Assembly (NCBI GenBank): GCA_963810775.1
Contig: CAWEOT010000005.1
Span: 434,001 to 498,000 of the forward strand
Length of the DNA: 64,000 bases
DNA from: DATBVX01 sp963810775
Lineage (GTDB): Bacteria > Pseudomonadota > Gammaproteobacteria > Steroidobacterales > Steroidobacteraceae
Direction: 5' to 3'
In this document: piece after piece, positions 32,016 through 39,560 of the stretch
Position numbering within the stretch: position 1 is the first letter of the stretch
How the letters are laid out: each line of letters starts with the position of its first letter
Translations under genes and position numbers: made by a program
Notes under the pieces: generated by a model
What the model saw: only the letters and a program-made list of their open reading frames with translations
Databases searched by the model: none
Told to the model about the DNA's origin: nothing

Positions 32016-32522
32016 ATGAAACCGCTGGTCGGCATCATCATGGGATCGTCGTCCGACTGGGAGACGATGCGTCCGGCAGCGGAGATCCTCGAGCGTCTCG
32101 GCGTGGCCCACGAAGTGCGCGTCGTGTCCGCGCACCGCACGCCCGACCTGCTGTTCGAGTACGCGAGCACGGCGCAGCAACGCGGTCTCGAAGTGATCAT
32201 CGCTGGCGCGGGTGGCGCGGCACATCTCCCAGGCATGACGGCCGCAAAAACCACTCTTCCCGTACTCGGCGTCCCGGTACAGTCGAAGACCCTGAGCGGC
32301 CTCGACTCTCTGCTGTCGATAGTGCAGATGCCGGCAGGAGTGCCAGTAGCGACTGTCGCGATCGGTAACGCCGGGGCGACGAATGCTGGACTCCTCGCGG
32401 CCGCGATCCTCGCCAACAAGTATCCCGAGATCGATCAAGCGCTCAAGGCTTTTCGCCACGCCCAGACGCAGGAAGTGCTGAAGGCCGGCGATCCACGACG
32501 TTCCACGGCCCCCGCAGGATGA
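32016..32522 (+). CDS. purE: 5-(carboxyamino)imidazole ribonucleotide mutase
   Basis: PurE moves the carboxylate of N5-CAIR to C4 in purine synthesis. The 168-residue protein has VGIIMGSSSDWETMRPAAEIL, RVVSAHRTPD (catalytic His), IIAGAGGAAHLPGM and GVPVQSKTLSGLDSLLSIVQMPAGVPVATVAIGNAGATNAGLLA. The ATG at 32016 matches the family start. It overlaps purK by four bases (ATGA). Confidence 0.97.
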   Translation: MKPLVGIIMGSSSDWETMRPAAEILERLGVAHEVRVVSAHRTPDLLFEYASTAQQRGLEVIIAGAGGAAHLPGMTAAKTTLPVLGVPVQSKTLSGLDSLLSIVQMPAGVPVATVAIGNAGATNAGLLAAAILANKYPEIDQALKAFRHAQTQEVLKAGDPRRSTAPAG

Positions 32523-33619
32523 GGGTCGGCATCATCGGTGCCGGCCAGCTCGGGCGCATGCTGGCTCTGGCCGGTTTTCCCTTGGGGCTCAGGTTTCAGT
32601 TCGTCGATCGCAGTACCGACGCCTCAGCCGCACAGGTTGCGCCGATCCTGGTCGGCGAACTGACCGATTCTGCACTTCTTACCAAGCTTGCACGCGGGGT
32701 CGATGTCGTCACCTTCGACTGGGAAAATGTCTCGGCGGAAGGCCTGGCTGCCATCGAGGCGCAGACCACCGTGTTGCCGCCGGCGGCCGCACTCGCGGCG
32801 TCGCAGGATCGGCTCTTCGAGAAGCAGTTGTTCCGGGAGCTGCGCATTCCGACTTCCCCGTTCGTTGCCGTGGATTCAGAGGCCGATCTCGTGCGTGCCG
32901 TACGGGAGATCGGACTGCCCGGCGTGCTCAAGACGCGCCGCCTCGGCTACGACGGCAAGGGACAGAAGGTCCTGCGCAACGACGCAGATCGATTCGCCGC
33001 GTGGTCGGAACTCAGTGGGCAGGCTCTCATCTATGAAGCGTTCGTGAATTTCAGCCACGAAGTTTCGATCATCGGCGCGCGCAGCCGGAAGGGCGAGATT
33101 CGGGTCTATCCTCTCGCGGCGAACGTGCATGCCGATGGCATTCTGAGCTACACGAGCGCGCCATACGTTCATCGCTCGCTTCAGAAGCTGGCTGAGCGCT
33201 ACCTGCGCAGCATCCTCAGGCACTTCAACTATGCCGGGATTCTCGTCATCGAGTTTTTCGTGCTGCGCGGCCGTCTGCTGGCGAACGAAATGGCGCCCCG
33301 GGTCCACAATTCCGGTCACTGGACCATCGAGGGAGCAGTCACCAGCCAGTTCGAGAATCACCTGCGCGCCATTCTCGGGTGGCCGCTGGGCAGTACCGCT
33401 GCCACCGGGTATTCAGCCATGCTCAATTTCATCGGGACTCTGCCTGACCGGACCCAGTGGCTGAAGGAGCCAAACATTCACTTCCACGATTATGGAAAGG
33501 AGGCCCGGTCGCGGCGCAAGCTTGGCCATTGCACGGTGGTGGAATCCACTGCGGCGCGCCGAGACCAGCGCCTGAAGCGGCTCCTGCGGCTGCGTGAACG
33601 CTCGATTTCTGCTGAGTGA
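32519..33619 (+). CDS. purK: 5-(carboxyamino)imidazole ribonucleotide synthase
   Basis: This is a 366-residue ATP-grasp enzyme that makes N5-CAIR from AIR, bicarbonate and ATP. It has the N-terminal IIGAGQLGRMLALAG, FDWENVSAEGL, the ATP-grasp core KTRRLGYDGKGQKVL, YEAFVNFSHEVSII, and the metal site VIEFFVLRGRLLANEMAPRVHNSGHWTIEGAVTSQFENHLRAILG. Translation is coupled to purE. Confidence 0.97.
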   Translation: MRVGIIGAGQLGRMLALAGFPLGLRFQFVDRSTDASAAQVAPILVGELTDSALLTKLARGVDVVTFDWENVSAEGLAAIEAQTTVLPPAAALAASQDRLFEKQLFRELRIPTSPFVAVDSEADLVRAVREIGLPGVLKTRRLGYDGKGQKVLRNDADRFAAWSELSGQALIYEAFVNFSHEVSIIGARSRKGEIRVYPLAANVHADGILSYTSAPYVHRSLQKLAERYLRSILRHFNYAGILVIEFFVLRGRLLANEMAPRVHNSGHWTIEGAVTSQFENHLRAILGWPLGSTAATGYSAMLNFIGTLPDRTQWLKEPNIHFHDYGKEARSRRKLGHCTVVESTAARRDQRLKRLLRLRERSISAE

Positions 33620-33648
33620 GGGATTTCCCTTACACTTGAATCAGTACT

Positions 33649-33664
33649 GGCACGAGAACGTGCC
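33649..33664 (+). promoter_or_regulatory. Small inverted repeat in the leader of the AAA-FHA gene
   Basis: GGCACG-AGAA-CGTGCC forms a 6-bp stem about 18 bases before the ATG at 33682. It could be an operator or a leader hairpin. Upstream TACACT at 33631-33636 is a possible -10 box. Confidence 0.3.
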
Positions 33665-33681
33665 GCCTCGGGTCGCGAAGG

Positions 33682-34935
33682 ATGTATCTCGAGCTGTTCA
33701 AACTCAATGAGCTGCCGTTCCGTCTCAGCCCGGACCCCGCATTCCTTTATCTGAGCAAGCACCATGCACGCGCCAAGGCGTACATGGAGTCGACCATCTG
33801 GTTCACCGACGGATTCGTGGTCATTACGGGCGAAATCGGTTCCGGCAAGACCACGCTCATCGAGACGTTTCTGCGCGAGCTCGAGAAGGACGTGGTCGTT
33901 GCCCAGATCAACCAGACCCAGCTCTCTGCTACCGAGTTCCTGCAGGCGGTGCTGGTGCAGTTCGGCTTCTCGCCTTTCAAGATGAAGAAGGCCGAAGTAC
34001 TGAGCACGCTCAACAATTTCCTGATTGAGCAGTACGCCAACAACCGCAAGGTGCTCCTGATCATCGACGAGGCGCAGAACCTGAGTCACAAGGTGCTCGA
34101 GGAGGTACGCCTGCTGTCAGGCGTCGAAACCACCAAAGAGAAAGTGTTGCGGATCATCCTGGCGGGCCAGCCGGAGCTCAACGACAAGCTGAGCTCGCCG
34201 GAGCTGATTCAGCTCGCGCAGCGCATTCGGCTGCGATTTCATTTGACGCCTCTGTCGAAAGTCGACACGCGTGCGTACATTCAGCACCGCCTCGAGGTTG
34301 CCGGCTCACAGGGACGCCAGATCTTCAGTGATGAAGGCTGCGCGGCCATCTACCGATACACAGGCGGAATTCCCCGACTCATCAATACCGTGTGCGATAC
34401 CGCGATGATGGCCGCCTACGCGCTGGACAAGGACCAGGTGGATTCTGCGGAAATCGAAACTGCGATTCGCGAGTTGCAATGGGGCGAGTTTGGTGCGCGC
34501 AGCAACCGCCTGCTGGTGCCAACCGTCGAACATGTGCGGAGCGGCGACTCATCAGCGCATGTGGCGCGCGTGCTGATCGGATTCGAGGGCCAGACGGTAT
34601 TGGAACGGCTGCTACGACCCGGCCGCGTCATCATCGGCCGCACCCGGGACAACGATCTGCCGATCGACAGCAAGTTCATCAGCCGGCACCACTGCCAGAT
34701 CATCACCACGCCGGAAAGCTGTGTTATCGAGGATCTCAACAGCACCAACGGCGTCTACATCAAGGGCAAACGCGTCCGCAAGCACAACCTCAATGATGGA
34801 GATGTCGTGCAGCTCGGCAAGCACGAGATCACGTACATCGACGAGCGCGCGCACAAGCAGCCGCGTCAGGAATCCGAACCCGCCGACCCGGCCGACGTCC
34901 CCTCAGCGGCAGGTGAGCAGGCATGGGGGGAATAG
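33682..34935 (+). CDS. ExeA/GspA-type AAA ATPase fused to a C-terminal FHA domain
   Basis: The 417-residue protein starts with the secretion-ATPase pattern MYLELFKLNELPFRLSPDPAFLYLSKHHARAKAYM. It has a Walker A VITGEIGSGKTTLIETFL, Walker B VLLIIDEAQNLSHKVLEEVRLLSGVET and sensor motifs IILAGQPEL and YTGGIPRLINTVCD. Residues 310-385 are a full FHA domain: RVIIGRTRDNDLPIDSKFISRHHCQI with the phosphothreonine-contact Arg, SRHH, and STNGVYIKGKRV. It lacks the transmembrane helix and peptidoglycan-binding domain of classical ExeA, so the FHA domain may replace them as the docking part. There are no secretion genes adjacent. Confidence 0.88.
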   Translation: MYLELFKLNELPFRLSPDPAFLYLSKHHARAKAYMESTIWFTDGFVVITGEIGSGKTTLIETFLRELEKDVVVAQINQTQLSATEFLQAVLVQFGFSPFKMKKAEVLSTLNNFLIEQYANNRKVLLIIDEAQNLSHKVLEEVRLLSGVETTKEKVLRIILAGQPELNDKLSSPELIQLAQRIRLRFHLTPLSKVDTRAYIQHRLEVAGSQGRQIFSDEGCAAIYRYTGGIPRLINTVCDTAMMAAYALDKDQVDSAEIETAIRELQWGEFGARSNRLLVPTVEHVRSGDSSAHVARVLIGFEGQTVLERLLRPGRVIIGRTRDNDLPIDSKFISRHHCQIITTPESCVIEDLNSTNGVYIKGKRVRKHNLNDGDVVQLGKHEITYIDERAHKQPRQESEPADPADVPSAAGEQAWGE

Positions 34936-34964
34936 CTGGTTTGAGCTGGCTGGCGGCGCCAGTT

Positions 34965-35213
34965 TCAGCGCAGTGAATTCTCGTCAAGTGGAGTGCCGCG
35001 ATACTCGCCGCGCTTGGCGCGATAATCGCGCCGCTTGAGCAGCACGACCAAGCCTCCCAGCACGCAGAATACGGCGAGCACCAGCAATATGTCGGACCAG
35101 GGATGGCGTGCGATGAAATACGAGCCAGCCGCGGCACCGATTCCCGCGGTAATGTACAGATAAGGCAGCGCTTCGTAGAGCGGCCTCGAGAGTCTTACGG
35201 CGCGGTTCTCCAT
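34965..35213 (-). CDS. Small two-helix membrane protein
   Basis: This 82-residue protein (ATG at 35213, MENRAVRLSRPLYEALPYLY) has two hydrophobic segments, about residues 16-33 (LPYLYITAGIGAAAGSYF) and 40-60 (DILLVLAVFCVLGGLVVLL), then a basic, Arg-rich cytosolic tail (KRRDYRAKRGEYRG). I do not recognise a family. It lies convergent to the AAA-FHA gene. A longer start six codons upstream is possible. The 220 bases upstream to 35433 contain only a 14-bp palindrome at 35331-35344 (GCCCCTGCAGGGGC) that I cannot interpret. Confidence 0.55.
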   Translation of the reverse strand: MENRAVRLSRPLYEALPYLYITAGIGAAAGSYFIARHPWSDILLVLAVFCVLGGLVVLLKRRDYRAKRGEYRGTPLDENSLR

Positions 35214-35433
35214 GACCGCAATCGTAGTCAATCGTCAGCGGCGAATAAACAACTCGGCAGCGTTTGCTTTAACGGCAGAGGCAACTGCCGCGTGCGCCCC
35301 AGAGACGGGCTGGATAGCGAGGAGAGCTGTGCCCCTGCAGGGGCGTGCGATTGGTCGTGGCAGCGTTACTGGCCCGCTTTGTGGGGCTTCGGGAACCAGG
35401 CGCGACCGGCTGCGACTTGCGGGACATCTGGTC

Positions 35434-35616
35434 TTAGCGGCGACGGCGCGAAGAGCCTGAGAACAGGCCGAGCACGCGCTCCACAAACGAAGGCTTCAGG
35501 CCCCTCAACTCCAGGTTCTTGCCTGGATCTTCCACGGGCGTTGCCTGCAGCGCGTTCAGCAGATCAGTCGGCAGGGTCATCTTGAACGAGCCAGTCATCG
35601 AGGGATTCGGCGTCAT
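35434..35616 (-). CDS. Small hypothetical protein (60 aa)
   Basis: An unrecognised 60-residue frame: TLPTDLLNALQATPVEDPGKN, then LRGLKPSFVERVLGLFSGSSRRRR, a possible amphipathic helix with a basic end. No signal peptide or strong ribosome site is visible, and inner ATGs (residues 7 and 13) are alternatives. An 8-bp stem-loop at 35640-35665 lies just upstream. It is plausible but unproven. Confidence 0.4.
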   Translation of the reverse strand: MTPNPSMTGSFKMTLPTDLLNALQATPVEDPGKNLELRGLKPSFVERVLGLFSGSSRRRR

Positions 35617-35639
35617 CGTCGTACTACCCAGGTGACAGA

Positions 35640-35665
35640 TTTCGCCTGGAACCTTAGAGGCGAAA
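35640..35665. promoter_or_regulatory. Stem-loop TTTCGCCT/AGGCGAAA
   Basis: A perfect 8-bp inverted repeat with a 10-base loop (35640-35647 with 35658-35665) lies about 25 bases before the 60-aa frame. It could be an operator or a leader hairpin; there is no T run to make it a terminator. Confidence 0.4.
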
Positions 35666-35704
35666 CGGTCAACCAGATGTGCTGACGTTCACGCGGGCGG
35701 GAAA

Positions 35705-35750
35705 TTAGTCAAACGGGTGCGTGGCGCTGCGATAGCGATCACGCACCCGT
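35705..35750 (-). terminator. Terminator of the exported-protein operon
   Basis: On the minus strand ACGGGTGCGTG and CACGCACCCGT (35740-35750 with 35713-35723) make an 11-bp perfect stem with a 16-base loop, followed by TTGACTAATTTC. It lies 25 bases after the stop of the last gene of the three-gene run. The T run is broken, so strength is uncertain. Confidence 0.6.
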
Positions 35751-35774
35751 GAGGATATGACAAATGGTGTGCGG

Positions 35775-36395
35775 CTATATCTCGAGGAAATAGACGTCGA
35801 CCATCACCGCCCTCTTTGGTCGGCCCGTGGCCGCAGCCCACGCCCAATAGGGAAGGATGTTTCCCGCAGGGTCGTAGCGCTTGCCGAACCTGGGAATGGT
35901 CTCGAACGATGTGATCCCTAAGGCCTCGGGCGTGAACATCTCGTCGCCTGCCGACATCCCGTCTGCATTGATATCCCGCCACAAGCGCAGCGCCGACCAG
36001 ATCGCATCGTCGTTCGTGATGTAGCCGTCATCATTTCCACCCAGCTCGATCGAGTCGTACTGCGCGAGACCTACGAACCCGTTGGGCGCGTTCGTACCCT
36101 CGAAGATCATCGGAGTTCCGACGCCGAATAACTCGCTGCCGTTGTCGACGATGCCATTGCCGTTGCGATCAAGTGCCAGGAATGCTTCGTCGCCGCCCGC
36201 TTTCACCCACTGAACATGGTTAGGACGACCGTTATTGTCCACGTCGAAATACACACCGACTCCGGCGCTGCCCAGCTCGATGCCGTTCTTGCCGACGTCC
36301 ACGACGATGGGACTGCAGGATGCCCACGCTGCGCTGGCGTGCAGACCGAGGAAGATGATGAGCGCGACCGAGAGGCGAGGAAGATTGCTGTTCAT
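35775..36395 (-). CDS. Exported calcium-binding-type protein, third gene of an unknown operon
   Basis: The 206-residue protein has a signal peptide (LSVALIIFLGLHASAAWASC). The mature part resembles the segment found near the ends of RTX and bacterial cadherin-like proteins: VVDVGKNGIELGSAGVGVYFDVDNNGRPNHVQWV, then GGDEAFLALDRNGNGIVDNGSELFG, and later DINADGMSAGDEMF. Three DxDxDG-like loops suggest calcium binding. Here it stands alone with no RTX nonapeptides or secretion genes. It is 22 bases downstream of the second exported protein gene. Confidence 0.75.
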   Translation of the reverse strand: MNSNLPRLSVALIIFLGLHASAAWASCSPIVVDVGKNGIELGSAGVGVYFDVDNNGRPNHVQWVKAGGDEAFLALDRNGNGIVDNGSELFGVGTPMIFEGTNAPNGFVGLAQYDSIELGGNDDGYITNDDAIWSALRLWRDINADGMSAGDEMFTPEALGITSFETIPRFGKRYDPAGNILPYWAWAAATGRPKRAVMVDVYFLEI

Positions 36396-36417
36396 GCGTT
36401 GGCCCTCCTTGGCCGAG

Positions 36418-36948
36418 TCATGGAGTGCAGGTGTTGCACCAGGGCTCGCAACCGCCCGCTGGAGGCGGAGGCGGCAGCTTCGCCATGGGGAATACGACGC
36501 TGTTGCTATCGATCACCTCGTCGCCGCCCAGCGTGACGTTGACGCCAATACCGCTAAGGCTGACCCAACCATCCTTCGCGCGACCCGTATAACTGAAAGT
36601 GCAGTAGTGCGTGGAGGGCCTCGCCCAGGAAGACCAGCCCGAAATGGGGTATTGGGCCGGAATCACCTCAGGCACGAAGACGCTGACTGTGTACCCTGGC
36701 GCCAATCGGTAGAACTGCAGGGCTCGCTGAGCAGTCAACGGAGTGGTATCGGGACAGGTCAGCGTGTAACCGCCGCCGGCCGTCAACGCGAACGTACCTG
36801 CTTCAGCGTTGACACTCATGCCCACCCGGACGCGCTCACTCGTACTGACCTGCTGAGGACTGTACAAGCTGACCTTCACATTGGCCGCATTCGCCGGTGC
36901 GAGTGAAGTCATCAGCATCAGCACTACCCATGTGCTTGCATGCTTCAT
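36418..36948 (-). CDS. Exported protein of unknown function, second gene of the operon
   Basis: This 176-residue protein has a signal peptide (STWVVLMLMTSLAPANAANVKV, cleavage likely after ANA). The mature part is beta-rich, with SERVRVGMSVNAEAGTFALTAGGGYTLTCPD and a Trp/Tyr-rich PISGWSSWARPSTHYCTFSYTG. It ends in a proline run (LPPPPP) and a Cys-rich tail GGCEPWCNTCTP, so disulfides are likely. I do not recognise a family. Its ATG overlaps the stop of the upstream gene by four bases (ATGA). Confidence 0.7.
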   Translation of the reverse strand: MKHASTWVVLMLMTSLAPANAANVKVSLYSPQQVSTSERVRVGMSVNAEAGTFALTAGGGYTLTCPDTTPLTAQRALQFYRLAPGYTVSVFVPEVIPAQYPISGWSSWARPSTHYCTFSYTGRAKDGWVSLSGIGVNVTLGGDEVIDSNSVVFPMAKLPPPPPAGGCEPWCNTCTP

Positions 36949-37847
36949 TGCCGAGCCTCCTTTCGCTGCGCCTTCGCCTGCCTTTCGAATTCGCCGGACA
37001 TGACGCCGTCGATTGCGAACTTCACCTGGCCGTCAATGTCATCGGGAGTGATCGTCAGCTGGCCGACTTGCTCCGCAAAGTACGATGCCAGGATTCGCTG
37101 GCGCTGCGGGTCGAGCGCATCGAGCAGGCCGAGCGCCCAGAGTCGATCGTTCTCCTTGCGGATACGGCCGGTCTGATACATGTATGAGAGCAGTTGCGAT
37201 TCACTGACCTTCTGTTTCGCTGCAATCTGCGTCTTGACCCGGGCGATGTATCCATCGGTAATGTCGAGTTCCGCCATGCTCGCCTGGTTGCGCCGTGGGC
37301 TCTTGGCAATGTAGGCCCTCAGCGCCTCGATATCCTGGTCGCGGAAGCCGCGAGTCCTGAGTGCCTCGGCATGCAAGTCGAAGGCTTGTGGCTCCCGAAG
37401 CCGCTCGACTTGCGTAGGCAGCGGGTCCCATTGCGGGTATTCAGTGGGATCAACCGAATAGGAACCGTCATGGTTGGGCGTGAGACCGAACTCGCTGAGG
37501 TCCCCGAGTGGCTGTCTTTTATCGATCGCGCGCTGCAGGCGCCAATTGGTCTCGAACCATTGCTGGTATGCAGGCTTGTCCCTAACGATGCCGGCCGCCG
37601 ACTCTACATTCACGCGAGCGTAGGTCGCAAAGTAGTCGCGAATCACGACCTGAAGCTCCGCATTGCTCGGTGCTTCGGGCGCCTTGATCTTCTCGTCGAA
37701 CTTCGCGGCTTGCACCGATCCGACGAACGCGCCGATTTGAAGGGCTGCGAGGAATGCGATGCTGACGATGCGCAACCTGCGGCGAATCGAGCCGCTGCGC
37801 CGGTCCGCATCTGCCGGTGAGGAGCGTCGCCTGTATTCGATGGCCAT
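36945..37847 (-). CDS. Exported alpha-helical protein of unknown function, first gene of the operon
   Basis: The 300-residue protein has an Arg-rich N-terminus then a hydrophobic stretch IVSIAFLAALQIGAFVGSVQAA, fitting a long signal peptide or an anchor. The rest is charged and helical: AELQVVIRDYFATYARVNVESAAGIV, then PQAFDLHAEALRTRGFRDQDIEALRAYIA and a regular helix pattern to the end. I do not recognise a family. ATG at 37847 has GGGAGGTG seven bases upstream, an excellent ribosome site; a longer frame to 37988 has none. It is the first gene of the run, with 251 gene-free bases before it. Confidence 0.7.
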   Translation of the reverse strand: MAIEYRRRSSPADADRRSGSIRRRLRIVSIAFLAALQIGAFVGSVQAAKFDEKIKAPEAPSNAELQVVIRDYFATYARVNVESAAGIVRDKPAYQQWFETNWRLQRAIDKRQPLGDLSEFGLTPNHDGSYSVDPTEYPQWDPLPTQVERLREPQAFDLHAEALRTRGFRDQDIEALRAYIAKSPRRNQASMAELDITDGYIARVKTQIAAKQKVSESQLLSYMYQTGRIRKENDRLWALGLLDALDPQRQRILASYFAEQVGQLTITPDDIDGQVKFAIDGVMSGEFERQAKAQRKEARQ

Positions 37848-38098
37848 GGTCTCTGCACCTCCCTTTCCTGATTGCCAGGCGGCTCCGAACCGCCGATCGC
37901 CCCTCGGTCGGGCCATTGCTGCAGCAAAGGCCCTGTCCGAGGGCGGCGGCGTGCATCCTGCACCTGACACGGACCATTCAGTGTCCATCCGCGTGAGCGA
38001 GTTTCGCGCTCAGGAATAGACGCAGCTACGGATTTTTGGAGTGAGTTTCCACAGATATGGGAAACCCTTTGCAAGGCGCCGGAGCGGCGCCGGTTCGA
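37848..38098. other. Gap between tldD and the exported-protein operon
   Basis: No gene is visible. On the minus strand the tldD stop is followed after eight bases by GGCGCC-GGAGC-GGCGCC (38075-38091), a terminator-like stem without T run. Then a GTTTCC/GGAAAC inverted repeat lies at 38045-38065, near which the operon promoter may be placed. I could not pick a convincing -35/-10 pair. Confidence 0.4.
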
Positions 38099-39547
38099 TC
38101 AGTTCGTGCCGCCCACGGTTAGCGCATCAACCTTGAGCGTCGGCTGGCCGACGCCGACGGGCACGCTCTGCCCTTCTTTTCCGCACACGCCCACGCCCTC
38201 ATCGAGCTCGAGATCGTTTCCTACCATGCTGACGCGCGTGAGCACGTCAGGACCGTTGCCGATGAGCGTTGCGCCCTTGACCGGCGCAGTCACTTTGCCG
38301 TCTTCGATCAGGTACGCCTCGCTCGCGGAGAAAACGAACTTGCCCGAGGTGATGTCGACCTGGCCACCGCCGAAGTTGACTGCGTACAGGCCTTTTTTCA
38401 CCGAGCGGATGATCTCATCGGGATCGTGTGGCCCTGCGAGCATGTAAGTATTCGTCATGCGCGGCATCACCACATGCGCAAAAGACTCGCGGCGGCCATT
38501 ACCGGTTGGCTGCGCGCCCATGAGCCGCGCATTGAGCTTGTCCTGCAGGTAACCCCTGAGCACGCCTTTCTCGATCAACGTCGTGCACCGGGTGGGCGTG
38601 CCTTCATCATCGATGTTGAGCGACCCGCGACGCGCAGCCAGTGTTCCATCGTCGACGACAGTGCAGAGCTCGGACGCGACGCGTTGCCCGACGCGATTCG
38701 TGAATGCCGAGGTACCCTTGCGGTTGAAATCGCCTTCCAGGCCGTGGCCTATCGCCTCGTGCAGGAGCACACCCGGCCAGCCCGGTCCCAATACGACCGG
38801 CATCGTGCCCGCTGGAGCCGAAACCGCCTCGAGATTGACCAGCGCCTGGCGCACGGCCTCACGAGCGTGCCCGATGCAGCGCTCGAGTGTGATCTCATTG
38901 AGGCCGAAGCGTCCGCCGCCACCGCTGAATCCCTGCTCACGTCGTCCCTTCTGCTCGGCGATTACCGACACGTTGATACGTACGAGCGGCCTGACGTCTG
39001 CAGCCATGACGCCGTCGCTCGTCATCACCAGGATGACTTCATGCAGTCCGTTGAGCGATGCCATGACCTGCACGATGCGCGGATCCATGCGGCGCGTCTC
39101 GGCATCGATGCGCTCCAGCAGGCTGACCTTGTCAGCATCTGTCATTGTCACCAGGGGATCCATCGGCAGATACAACCGATGTCCGCTGCGCGGTGTCCAC
39201 GCCTGTACCGCCCTGGGATCGCCCTGGCGGGCAATTGCGCGTGCTGCACGCGAAGCTTCTTCCAGTGCCGGCAGAATGATCTCGTCCGAATACGCGAAAC
39301 CGGTCTTCTCGCCGCTCATGGCGCGCACGCCGACGCCCTGTTCTACGCTGTGGCTGCCGTCCTTGACGATGCTGTCTTCGAGCGCCCAGGACTCCTCCCG
39401 TGACAATTGGAAGTACAGGTCCGCGTTATCGATCGCGTGGCCCATGAGCGAACCCAGCACGCGCGTGAGACGGCCCTCGTCGAGACCTGACGGCGCCAGC
39501 AATGAATCGCGGGCGATGGCGAGCGGATTTTCGCTGACGGGTTTCAT
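38099..39547 (-). CDS. tldD: Metallopeptidase TldD
   Basis: TldD is the catalytic subunit of the TldD-TldE peptidase. The zinc motif HEAIGHGLEGD (about residues 260-270) and the third ligand region FAHVVMPRMTNTYM are present, with GGGQVDITSGKFVFSASEAYLIEDGKVTAPVKGATLIG and VGVCGKEGQSVPVGVGQPTLKV at the end. The 482-residue length is typical. The ATG at 39547 (MKPVSENPLAI) fits; a longer frame lacks support. It ends the maf-rng-yhdP-nit-tldD run. Confidence 0.96.
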   Translation of the reverse strand: MKPVSENPLAIARDSLLAPSGLDEGRLTRVLGSLMGHAIDNADLYFQLSREESWALEDSIVKDGSHSVEQGVGVRAMSGEKTGFAYSDEIILPALEEASRAARAIARQGDPRAVQAWTPRSGHRLYLPMDPLVTMTDADKVSLLERIDAETRRMDPRIVQVMASLNGLHEVILVMTSDGVMAADVRPLVRINVSVIAEQKGRREQGFSGGGGRFGLNEITLERCIGHAREAVRQALVNLEAVSAPAGTMPVVLGPGWPGVLLHEAIGHGLEGDFNRKGTSAFTNRVGQRVASELCTVVDDGTLAARRGSLNIDDEGTPTRCTTLIEKGVLRGYLQDKLNARLMGAQPTGNGRRESFAHVVMPRMTNTYMLAGPHDPDEIIRSVKKGLYAVNFGGGQVDITSGKFVFSASEAYLIEDGKVTAPVKGATLIGNGPDVLTRVSMVGNDLELDEGVGVCGKEGQSVPVGVGQPTLKVDALTVGGTN

Positions 39548-39560
39548 GGTGCGAGATCGA

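Noticed and set aside
35214..35433. Possible small RNA with a 14-bp palindrome (35331-35344)
   Set aside because: Only one small palindrome, no promoter-terminator pair and no known RNA consensus.
30008..39547. A RiPP-type peptide cluster, because both pmbA and tldD are present
   Set aside because: They are the ordinary chromosomal copies in their normal neighbourhoods (yjgA, yhdP) with no peptide-modifying enzymes or transporters near.
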